From Clostridiaceae bacterium (lineage in GTDB: Bacteria > Bacillota > Clostridia > Oscillospirales > Acutalibacteraceae), in assembly GCA_016296885.1 (NCBI GenBank), contig JAEDHT010000041.1, positions 1-13,457 of the forward strand: 13,457 nucleotides of DNA. Reading direction: 5' to 3'. The notes below the pieces were generated by a model, which was not told the origin of the DNA, ran no database searches, and saw only the letters and a program-made list of their open reading frames with translations. Below are positions 7,140 through 13,403 of the stretch, piece by piece. A program made the position numbers and the translations under genes. The number at the start of each line of letters is the position of its first letter. Position 1 is the first letter of the stretch.

Positions 7140-8093
7140 TTATTTGTTAAGAAAAGCAGCACCAAGCAATCCTGCATCGTTGCCAAGGCTGGCTATGCAG
7201 ACTTTTGTCTGACGGTCATTGTGCTTTGTGTAGCGTTCCTTTTCTATTATACTCATCAACGGCACCAGGAGATTGTCTCCCTCACGGCTTACTCCACCGC
7301 CAATGCACAGTACATCCGGTTGAAAAATATTTATGGTGTTTACAATTCCGCAGGCAAGATATGAGATATATTCGTTTACTACCGAAGCACCTGTCTTGTC
7401 TCCGGCTTTCATTGCATTAAACGCTGTAGCACCATTTATCTTTCTTATATCACCATTTACAGATTTTAATATATATGAATTTAATGGATTCTCTTTGGCA
7501 ACTGCATCCTTTGTGAGAGCAATCAAGCCTGTGGCGGATGCATATGCTTCAAAACAGCCATCTCTTCCGCAACCACACTTACGGCCGTCTTTTACGATTA
7601 CCATATGGCCCAGCTCTGCTCCTGCAAAATTCGATCCGCTGTAAATTTCTCCGTCTATTATGATTCCTCCGCCCACACCTGTGCCAAGAGTAACCACAAT
7701 AGCGTTTTTTGCGCCCTTTGCAGCACCTGCGAGATATTCACCATATGCAGCACAGTTAGCGTCGTTTTCTATATATACAGGCTTGCCCAATCGCTCTACC
7801 ATCATTTTAACAACCTTCCAGTTGTGGAAATCAAAGTTTGCGCTATATTCAATTATGCCTGTATCCTTATTAACCGCACCCGGTATACCTATACCGATGC
7901 TGTCTATCTCCTCCATGGTTACTTCTGCTTTTGTGAGTGCCTTTAAAGCAGCAGCCACCATAGAATCACATATTTCTGATTCGGGGCGTGGCAAAGATGT
8001 TTTTAGCTCTGCCTTTGCAATAATTTTATAATTATCGTCTATTACCCCCGCCACAATATTTGTGCCACCCAGGTCTATTCCAACATGATACAT
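7140..8093 (-). CDS. glk: ROK-family glucokinase
   Basis: Cytoplasmic kinase that phosphorylates glucose with ATP to glucose-6-phosphate. The 317 residues fit ROK glucokinases. Visible: ATP phosphate loop DLGGTN (7-12), GIGIPG (67-72), catalytic aspartate D111 in ENDANC, phosphate motif LGTGVGGG (136-143), ELGH (160-163) and the ROK zinc site with H163 and CGCGRDGC (C173, C175, C180), followed by E182. There is no N-terminal helix-turn-helix, so it is an enzyme rather than a ROK repressor. The ATG at 8093 opens the usual MYHVGIDLGGTN start; an in-frame stop upstream rules out extension. No normally placed RBS exists: AAAGGAG (8137-8143) is 43 bases away across a 10-bp hairpin. Its product is the substrate of the phosphoglucomutase encoded elsewhere in the window. 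Glucose specificity is inferred. Confidence 0.94.
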   Translation of the reverse strand: MYHVGIDLGGTNIVAGVIDDNYKIIAKAELKTSLPRPESEICDSMVAAALKALTKAEVTMEEIDSIGIGIPGAVNKDTGIIEYSANFDFHNWKVVKMMVERLGKPVYIENDANCAAYGEYLAGAAKGAKNAIVVTLGTGVGGGIIIDGEIYSGSNFAGAELGHMVIVKDGRKCGCGRDGCFEAYASATGLIALTKDAVAKENPLNSYILKSVNGDIRKINGATAFNAMKAGDKTGASVVNEYISYLACGIVNTINIFQPDVLCIGGGVSREGDNLLVPLMSIIEKERYTKHNDRQTKVCIASLGNDAGLLGAAFLNK

Positions 8094-8143
8094 TATATAT
8101 AAATCACAGCTTTTCGCAGTTTATATGAAAAGCTGTCTCCTTT
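8094..8143 (-). promoter_or_regulatory. SD run, 10-bp hairpin and spacer before glk
   Basis: Minus-strand order: AAAGGAG (8137-8143), then immediately ACAGCTTTTC/GAAAAGCTGT (8106-8136, perfect 10-bp stem, 11-base loop), then 12 bases GATTTATATATA, then ATG. The 12-base segment has no SD at all. No U tract follows the stem, so it is unlikely to be the terminator of the upstream lipase gene. It is the clearest of the four such arrangements. Confidence 0.65.
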
Positions 8144-8148
8144 CTGTT

Positions 8149-8154
8149 ATTATA
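8149..8154 (-). promoter_or_regulatory. Extended -10 promoter for glk
   Basis: Minus strand TGATATAAT: a perfect TATAAT (8149-8154) with TG one base upstream. No good -35 is present at 16-19 bases. The predicted start near 8142 falls inside the AAAGGAG run, so the message would begin with the SD followed directly by the hairpin. It lies just after the stop of the lipase-like gene. Confidence 0.5.
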
Positions 8155-8161
8155 TCAAAGC

Positions 8162-9691
8162 TCATTCAAATGAATCTATCAAATGAGCAATATAGCGCTG
8201 TATAAGCACAGCATCTTCCATAGACACCTTATTGTCTCTGTTCACATCTGCCACTGCGGTCTGAAATGATGTTAACTCAGTTAGCCTTGCTACATATAAT
8301 TGTATCAAAACCACATCGCCCATTGTAATCTCGCCATCATTATTAACATCTGCAGGCATTGTTGGATTTTTATTATTATTCTCATTCGAACCATTGTTAT
8401 ATTCTTCGTTTTTATACCAAGAATAAACTAATGACAAATAATGCTCAGGAAGATGGGCATAAGTGATTCCATTAATGTTTTGTTCTAAATCGAAATCAGG
8501 ATTATAATATTTTATAAACTCGCTCAATGCGTGTATTAGGTCTTTTTTATCTGTTAATGCGGTGCTGGTCAAATTGGCATTTTCTGATGTATAAGACTCT
8601 GAAACAATATCTACAAGCATCTGCTGAACATAACCACTATAGGACGCCTCTGTGATAACATCAGATAGAACGTCTGTCACAGTTTGATAAACCTTTGACT
8701 GTTTTGGGTTACACGGAACAACACCTTCATACTCAGTGCCCTTTAACAACGAGTCAAAATAATCCTGTGCTTCCTCGCTCATTGTATCATTAAGATAAAT
8801 TACGTTGCCATAGACGGTATATCCCCAGTTTCTGAAAGCTGCCATAGGAATAATATCGCTAGGTGAAATCACAGCCCAAATATTGTAATCATTTTGAGTA
8901 CTTACATCTCTGTATTTTGCTGAAGCAGGGCAGGCAAAATTATAAGAATAAATGCCATTCACATCGCACAGCTTGTGTATACTGTCACCGTTTTGAGAAT
9001 TATTTATCATATGAGTAAGTATATTTGCAACCGCAGCGCCACGACTAAAGCCTGTTATCCAGAGTTTAACATCTCCTCTATACATATGTGAGTTGCTATC
9101 CAAATAGTCATTTAAAGAGGTGTATATCTCGCTTGCGGATGTTCTAAAGCCATAATGCTCATTCATCCCCACTTGGTCATTCTCGCCATACATGCGAAAA
9201 TTGCTTACCCATTCGCCACCGTAGTTTCCTCCCCTGACTACTACTGCCAAAACAGTATTGTATTTTCCGTCAGATGTTCTTATTCTTTTTGATGCGAAAG
9301 AATATGCAACCTTATCCTCACAGTTATTGAGAGGAACATCATAGTTATAAAATTTACTATCCTTAAATCCCAACTCATCGTAGGCATATCTTATGTTTTG
9401 GCTGGCAAACCTACCATTAAACAAACTTGAATCAATAGCCTCCGGTGTGGTAAATCCTGCCATAGCAAGCTCCAGTGATATCATAGACAGATCAGAGTAA
9501 AACTCTTTATTATTCCTTTCAAACATCTTGTCAGAATAAGGGGCTTGAACTGATATTGTAGTATTTACAGCCGATGCCACCTTAAGAGTAACCACTTCGG
9601 TAGAAGCGTGTGCCTTTTTTAAACAAACCGGCGATATAGCTACCAATAAAGTTAAAAGAAAAGAAATAATACCTTTTGCTGTTCTTTTCAT
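8162..9691 (-). CDS. Secreted class-3-lipase-like hydrolase with dockerin
   Basis: Predicted exported alpha/beta hydrolase. Residues 1-29 form a signal peptide (basic start, hydrophobic core, cleavage near AHAS). The central region has the nucleophile elbow GFSRG with S216, a probable acid D279 (SPSDIIP) and a candidate histidine H417 (PEHY), as in lipase class 3/Mbeg1-like proteins. An Asn-rich linker (about 430-445) leads to a type I-like dockerin with two calcium repeats: D448, N450, D452, T456, D459 and D482, N484, D486, S490, D493. The second has DN where DG is usual. The dockerin should dock the enzyme to a cohesin-bearing scaffold; no cohesin is encoded here. Lipid, ester or peptide substrate is unknown. 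ATG has AGGAG at good spacing. It is transcribed apart from glk. Confidence 0.85.
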   Translation of the reverse strand: MKRTAKGIISFLLTLLVAISPVCLKKAHASTEVVTLKVASAVNTTISVQAPYSDKMFERNNKEFYSDLSMISLELAMAGFTTPEAIDSSLFNGRFASQNIRYAYDELGFKDSKFYNYDVPLNNCEDKVAYSFASKRIRTSDGKYNTVLAVVVRGGNYGGEWVSNFRMYGENDQVGMNEHYGFRTSASEIYTSLNDYLDSNSHMYRGDVKLWITGFSRGAAVANILTHMINNSQNGDSIHKLCDVNGIYSYNFACPASAKYRDVSTQNDYNIWAVISPSDIIPMAAFRNWGYTVYGNVIYLNDTMSEEAQDYFDSLLKGTEYEGVVPCNPKQSKVYQTVTDVLSDVITEASYSGYVQQMLVDIVSESYTSENANLTSTALTDKKDLIHALSEFIKYYNPDFDLEQNINGITYAHLPEHYLSLVYSWYKNEEYNNGSNENNNKNPTMPADVNNDGEITMGDVVLIQLYVARLTELTSFQTAVADVNRDNKVSMEDAVLIQRYIAHLIDSFE

Positions 9692-9712
9692 TTTGTATCT
9701 CTCCTAAAAATA

Positions 9713-9741
9713 ATTGTAAATCTAAATTTTTACCAAAACAA
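9713..9741 (-). promoter_or_regulatory. Possible promoter of the dockerin hydrolase
   Basis: Minus strand TTGTTT (9736-9741), 17-base spacer, TACAAT (9713-9718). The start would fall near 9706, next to the AGGAG at 9701-9705, giving a leader of only about 15 bases. The remainder of 9742-9937 is AT-rich and shows no other clear signal. Confidence 0.4.
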
Positions 9742-9946
9742 TTATTACGAATAACAAATTAAGGATATTTCATATGGTAAAATCAGAGCAACCCTTATAA
9801 TCAATTTCATTTATATCTACGATAATTTTATCATATCACACAGGTGCAAATCAATACCCTAGTGAAAAATAATAATTAATTATACATAAACAATTATCAA
9901 TATGTAAACTATAAATATATCAGATAATATCGAAAGGATGAAAAGC

Positions 9947-10387
9947 ATGAAAACTATATCTAGCGATACCATAGGCTTGCTCAAAGAGTGTAACTCCGGC
10001 ATAAAAATGGGCGTAAACTCTATTGACGACGTGTATGACAGAGTATCTAGCGACAGATTAAAGAAAATTCTTGATGACTCAAAAGATAAGCACAGCAAGC
10101 TAGGCAACAGAACACACACATATCTCAACAGCCTAAACTATGATGAAAAAGATCCACATCCAATGGCAAAGGTTATGTCTTGGACAAAAACAAATATGAA
10201 GCTTGCTATGAACGAAAGTGACCAAACCATCGCAGACCTTATGACTGAGGGCTGCAACATGGGCATAAAATCTCTCAATAAATACCTCAATCAGTATACA
10301 GAGGCAGACGAAGAGGCAAAGAGCATCGCAAAAGAGCTGATAGCGATAGAACAATCTATTGTGGATGATGTAAAAGAATATTTATAA
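9947..10387 (+). CDS. Ferritin-like helical-bundle protein (DUF2383-like)
   Basis: A 146-residue, all-helical, charged, soluble protein without signal peptide. Pattern and length resemble the DUF2383/PA2169-type four-helix ferritin-like family: helix about 4-25, helix 28-55 containing the DDSKDKHSKLGNRT stretch, a loop with DEKDPHP, then two long helices to the C-terminus. I do not see a clear set of paired metal ligands, so metal binding is unproven. Two ATGs are possible, at 9938 and 9947. AAAGG (9933-9937) abuts the first and is 9 bases from the second, so I chose the second. It is divergent from the dockerin hydrolase and has its own terminator. The family call is tentative; the coding call is firm. 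Confidence 0.75.
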   Translation: MKTISSDTIGLLKECNSGIKMGVNSIDDVYDRVSSDRLKKILDDSKDKHSKLGNRTHTYLNSLNYDEKDPHPMAKVMSWTKTNMKLAMNESDQTIADLMTEGCNMGIKSLNKYLNQYTEADEEAKSIAKELIAIEQSIVDDVKEYL

Positions 10388-10398
10388 TCAATAACTAA

Positions 10399-10447
10399 AT
10401 TAGCCTATGCAAAATCATTATTGATTTTATATAGGCTAATGTTTTTT
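10399..10447 (+). terminator. Terminator between convergent genes
   Basis: ATTAGCCTAT (10399-10408) pairs with ATAGGCTAAT (10431-10440), with a further AAAATCA/TGATTTT pairing inside, followed by GTTTTTT. It serves the plus-strand helical-bundle gene. Its U tract overlaps the stop codon of the convergent lipoprotein gene (10446-10448), so the same hairpin may act for both, though the minus-strand U tract (TTTAGTTATT) is weaker. Confidence 0.85.
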
Positions 10448-12224
10448 ACATATTATCTTTTTTTTTGTTTTGTTCTTCTTTGCGTGTGGATTCCTTGGTC
10501 ATGCGTGTTTTTCTCAATAGCATAAGCACAGTGATAGCACCCATGGTCAAAATCATAGAAAAGACGATACAGCAGAACGTGATTCCATCACCATTCGCTA
10601 CCGAACCTCTGCACGTAATGATTGAGTTTCCTGATGATAATTTAAATGATGTTTTTAGAGAGCTTTTGCTCACGTCAACGTCGCTATCATCCACATTCAT
10701 TCTCGAAATATGCTCATCATTTTTTCTGACAAATGTATATGTGATTAGTGCATCGCCGTTATTTTCGCTGAGCATATATTCCATATTAATATTATCAGAA
10801 AATTTAAGCTTTGTCGCAACCGACGTAATAGACGATGAGGCATCTAACGAGATGAAGTTTCCTCCACCAAAGATTTTTCCCATCTGCTCACTTATAGATG
10901 AGGAAGATCCCTCAAACACTAGTGAACAAACCAGCTTTTCTCCATCCGGCTCGCTTGTTACAACCGTAGCACCTGCATTTCTAAAGAAATTGCAAGCATA
11001 GCTGAAGCCTTCTGCCTCCTCCGGACTATACACAAAACTGACGGTACGTGAAAAATTATCTGTTGCCAAGTGATTTAGCTCTATATTTATACCCTTAATT
11101 GAGTATTGCACACCATCAGGGATTCTTATGTTCAAGGCTGGGAGCTGTGATGTTAACATATACTTTCCGTCTTCACTTTTTCCTACCTTTTTCCACTCGC
11201 CCTTTGTCATAGATTGTCCCTCAGGCGTTGAAGATAGAGCAGGCAAGGTGTAGCTATATATTAGCTCGATTTCTCTGTCTTTTTCAGGAATAAATCCAAG
11301 TATATTTAATTTTTCTTCAAATACAAGCTGTTGTGCCAATGCCGTTGAGCTGTTGGTCAAATCTCCATACACCACGCTTTCATCTGCACACGAAAGTAAA
11401 GCTGATGTATAATTGCCAATAGTGGTATAATCCACTTTTTCATAGAACGCTTCAAACACCCTATAATTTCCGGATTTTGTCCACGTTTCACTGCTGGTGG
11501 CACCTGCCAAACCGGATATATATTCTTCCAGTTCCTCTCCTAGCTTTTCGTAAGTAGACTCAGGAAAAGAAAGTATAATTTTTCTGTCATAGGTCTTGTT
11601 TTTATAATTTGTGGTATGAATCTCCACGCTATGCACAGGATAACCCGTCATTTTTGAGGCATAAATATTGTTGGTTGAGCCTTTGCTCTCTCCTGTGGAG
11701 CCGTCTATTGTTACTACAGGCTTCTGATTATACTGCATCACCAGCTCCAATCTTTTTTCTTCGCTATCTTTGATTGCAGTTTCAAGCCACTTTAGCATTT
11801 CGATTGTGTCGAAGTCCTCATATAAACTCCAACCATTCGTAAGCATATTGTTATAAATACCAAATGCCACGACAGGCTCATAGCCTATTAATTTTTTTAT
11901 TTTTTCACAATAATCATTTTTTGAGTCAAAGTCAAGTATAAAGGAATACGCTGTGCTTTCACTGTTCAGCTTTGAAAATGACAGCTCTGACGGACAAGAA
12001 TTTTTAATTATTTTTTCCAACTTTTCGGTGAGGGTAGCAGACTTAGTGATAGAATCAGGAAAAGTGATAGTAACCTGCTGTTGTCCCGAAAAATTATTGT
12101 TTGCTGTCAGGCTGGTGTCCACCGTCATTATATTTGATTCGTTGCACGAGGTAAGCGCAAACACCACTGCTGATAAGCATATAAAGAGCATTATCGCCTT
12201 TATGCATTTTCTTTTCACATCCAT
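10446..12224 (-). CDS. Large repeat-containing lipoprotein with C-terminal anchor
   Basis: I do not recognise a named function. The N-terminus is a lipoprotein signal with lipobox LTSC (C27), so the mature protein should be lipid-anchored outside. A second hydrophobic segment (about 547-570) followed by a strongly basic tail (RKTRMTKESTRKEEQNKKK) predicts a C-terminal transmembrane anchor with the tail inside. Between them lie three diverged repeats beginning near 33, 197 and 378. Each has a beta strand ending in a PDS/PES/PEE turn (QVTITFPDS, RKIILSFPES, TVSFVYSPEE), a helix, two further strands and another helix. The layout resembles LppM-like domains, but that is only an impression. The start codon has only a weak AAGAG at 4 bases; AAGGGG lies farther up across a hairpin. 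It follows the cyclase gene by 82 bases in the same direction. Confidence 0.85.
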   Translation of the reverse strand: MDVKRKCIKAIMLFICLSAVVFALTSCNESNIMTVDTSLTANNNFSGQQQVTITFPDSITKSATLTEKLEKIIKNSCPSELSFSKLNSESTAYSFILDFDSKNDYCEKIKKLIGYEPVVAFGIYNNMLTNGWSLYEDFDTIEMLKWLETAIKDSEEKRLELVMQYNQKPVVTIDGSTGESKGSTNNIYASKMTGYPVHSVEIHTTNYKNKTYDRKIILSFPESTYEKLGEELEEYISGLAGATSSETWTKSGNYRVFEAFYEKVDYTTIGNYTSALLSCADESVVYGDLTNSSTALAQQLVFEEKLNILGFIPEKDREIELIYSYTLPALSSTPEGQSMTKGEWKKVGKSEDGKYMLTSQLPALNIRIPDGVQYSIKGINIELNHLATDNFSRTVSFVYSPEEAEGFSYACNFFRNAGATVVTSEPDGEKLVCSLVFEGSSSSISEQMGKIFGGGNFISLDASSSITSVATKLKFSDNINMEYMLSENNGDALITYTFVRKNDEHISRMNVDDSDVDVSKSSLKTSFKLSSGNSIITCRGSVANGDGITFCCIVFSMILTMGAITVLMLLRKTRMTKESTRKEEQNKKKDNM

Positions 12225-12266
12225 TTTCTCTTATTAGCGATATTATAAAAAATATCGCATCCCCTT
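12225..12266 (-). promoter_or_regulatory. SD run, 8-bp hairpin and spacer before lipoprotein
   Basis: Minus-strand order: AAGGGG (12261-12266), AT, stem GCGATATT/AATATCGC (12237-12258, 8 bp, 6-base loop), 12 bases TAATAAGAGAAA, ATG. Same arrangement as before glk and ktrA. Confidence 0.6.
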
Positions 12267-12272
12267 TTTGTT

Positions 12273-12301
12273 TGTATATAGATAAAGCTAATATCGAACA
12301 A
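12273..12301 (-). promoter_or_regulatory. Possible promoter of the lipoprotein gene
   Basis: Minus strand TTGTTC (12296-12301), 17-base spacer, TATACA (12273-12278). The predicted start near 12266 coincides with the AAGGGG run, so the message would again begin with the SD-like run followed by a hairpin. Read-through from the cyclase gene is also possible, as no terminator separates them. Confidence 0.45.
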
Positions 12302-12306
12302 GAATA

Positions 12307-12903
12307 TCAAAAAATAAACGCTTTTTCTCCCTCTATGAGAACAGCTCTGCATGGTGCCGCTTCACAGCCTGTTATTTTTAGCGGAAACGCATTTAACAAA
12401 TATACGCCATCCTTGACCGAGCTTAGGTTGAGGTTTTCCAGAATAACTATTTCATTTCTTAATAACTGATAATGCACCTTTTCTTCCTCAAAATCAGCAC
12501 CTATGGTATCCGAATCGGTTCCTACTAATAAAACACCGTGATTTACTAACGAATCAACCGCCGTAGAGGATATAAAAGCCTTGCCATCTCCATGAAGCAA
12601 CACTCTCTTTTTGCAATATGGCAAAATTTTGTCCATATGCTCGCCTGTTAGCACACCCTGTATGGAAATTACACTACATTCTCCATAGAAAATAGACAAA
12701 TCAAGCTGTGTAACATCCTTGCCGGTGCGTAAGCTATGCATCGGGGCATCAATATGTGTAGCCGAATGTGCATTGCAATGAATCTCAGAAATATTATAAT
12801 GGCTTTCCTCCCCAATGTTTGCAACTCTTACAATACTTGTGGCAATATCACCGTGATAGGGCGGTGTTGTAGTTAAATCTCTTGAAATATCATAAAAAAA
12901 CAT
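12307..12903 (-). CDS. Cyclase/kynurenine-formamidase-family hydrolase
   Basis: Metal-dependent hydrolase of the cyclase family (PF04199), which includes KynB-type arylformamidases and other amide or ester hydrolases. The signature HSATHIDAPMH (46-56) gives metal ligands H46, H50 and D52 and the probable base H56, the HxxxHxDxxxH pattern of the family. The rest fits in length (198 residues, slightly short of the usual 205-220). No tryptophan-catabolism genes lie nearby, so kynurenine specificity is not supported; the substrate is unknown. ATG has AAGGAG at 10 bases and an upstream promoter. It is the first gene of a possible two-gene unit with the lipoprotein. Confidence 0.9.
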   Translation of the reverse strand: MFFYDISRDLTTTPPYHGDIATSIVRVANIGEESHYNISEIHCNAHSATHIDAPMHSLRTGKDVTQLDLSIFYGECSVISIQGVLTGEHMDKILPYCKKRVLLHGDGKAFISSTAVDSLVNHGVLLVGTDSDTIGADFEEEKVHYQLLRNEIVILENLNLSSVKDGVYLLNAFPLKITGCEAAPCRAVLIEGEKAFIF

Positions 12904-12927
12904 AGCTATTCCTCTCCTTAATATATT

Positions 12928-12956
12928 ATTGTAGCATATTATTTAAAAATTGTATA
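12928..12956 (-). promoter_or_regulatory. Promoter of the cyclase-family gene
   Basis: Minus strand TATACA (12951-12956), 17-base spacer, TACAAT (12928-12933) with TG as extended -10. Transcription would start near 12921, two bases ahead of the AAGGAG RBS, giving a leader of about 18 bases. An overlapping alternative (TTGTAT, 17 bases, TACAAT) lies about 20 bases upstream. Confidence 0.5.
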
Positions 12957-13076
12957 TATCTAGCCAAAAAAATACAATATCACGGCCCCGTAAAATAAAT
13001 ATTGTTAAAAAATAGAGTAAAATTCGAGATTCATTTATCTAATAAATATATATTTTTATCTATAGTATACCTCATT

Positions 13077-13192
13077 TTGTTTCTATATTCTATAGTCAAA
13101 TATGGTGCCTACCATACTTTCCTCAAAAAAATTTGTGCCTCCTTTGGTATTACATTATCACAATTGTTCGCAGAGGGCGATGTTTCTGTTTT
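13077..13192 (+). pseudogene. Remnant of an XRE-type HTH regulator
   Basis: The plus-strand frame through this stretch encodes LKKICASFGITLSQLFAEGD (13122-13181), a textbook match to the last helices of short clostridial XRE/Cro-CI regulators (compare the common pattern TLKKIC-FGITLSQFF-EGD). The preceding residues YSIVKYGAYHTF resemble the end of the recognition helix and following turn but are degenerate. Upstream, the frame turns into hydrophobic low-complexity sequence with no recognisable HTH and no RBS, so the N-terminal half is lost. I treat it as a decayed fragment. The rest of 12957-13204 is AT-rich and empty. Confidence 0.55.
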
Positions 13193-13204
13193 CTCACCAA
13201 TTAT

Positions 13205-13242
13205 CAAAACAAAAACAAGCGACAGCCTAAACCATCGCTTGT
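13205..13242 (-). terminator. Second (backup) terminator of the rRNA/tRNA operon
   Basis: ACAAGCGA (13215-13222) pairs with TCGCTTGT (13235-13242), 8 bp with a 12-base loop. On the minus strand it is followed by TTTTGTTTTG. It lies about 50 bases beyond the first terminator, in the same direction, so it probably acts as a tandem stop. It sits next to the decayed regulator on the plus strand. Confidence 0.65.
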
Positions 13243-13291
13243 CTGTTATATTATATTTTTCGGGTTACCCCAACTATTGACAAAGAGCCAC

Positions 13292-13324
13292 AAAAAAAAC
13301 GACCTGTCGAAACAGGTCGTTTTT
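13292..13324 (-). terminator. Terminator of the rRNA/tRNA-Asn operon
   Basis: ACGACCTGT (13299-13307) pairs perfectly with ACAGGTCGT (13312-13320) and on the minus strand encloses a UUCG tetraloop, followed by eight U. It directly follows the tRNA-Asn 3' end. The A/T runs on both sides could also let it work on the plus strand. Confidence 0.92.
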
Positions 13325-13399
13325 GGCGCCTCAAGTAGGACTCGAACCTACGACAACTCGGTTAACAGCCGAGTGCTCTACCGACTGAGCTATTAAGGC
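13324..13399 (-). tRNA. tRNA-Asn (anticodon GTT)
   Basis: 76 bases including an encoded CCA. Minus strand: acceptor GCCTTAA/TTGAGGC with one U-G pair, D stem GCTC/GAGC with the AGTCGGTA loop, anticodon stem CTCGG/CCGAG with loop CTGTTAA (anticodon GTT), a 5-base variable loop, T arm GTAGG-TTCGAGT-CCTAC, discriminator G. All arms pair. It follows the 5S gene by 4 bases, so it is the last gene of the rRNA operon. Confidence 0.97.
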
Positions 13400-13403
13400 A
13401 AAA

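Noticed and set aside
8106..8136. Hairpin as terminator of the dockerin hydrolase gene
   Set aside because: No U tract follows on the minus strand (GATTTATATATA), and it stands between an SD run and the glk start, so a leader element fits better.
13133..13396. Plus-strand frame ending in SSRTRTYDNSVNSRVLYRLSY
   Set aside because: Its end is a translation of the antisense of tRNA-Asn, a well-known false protein; only the separate frame with the XRE remnant is informative.
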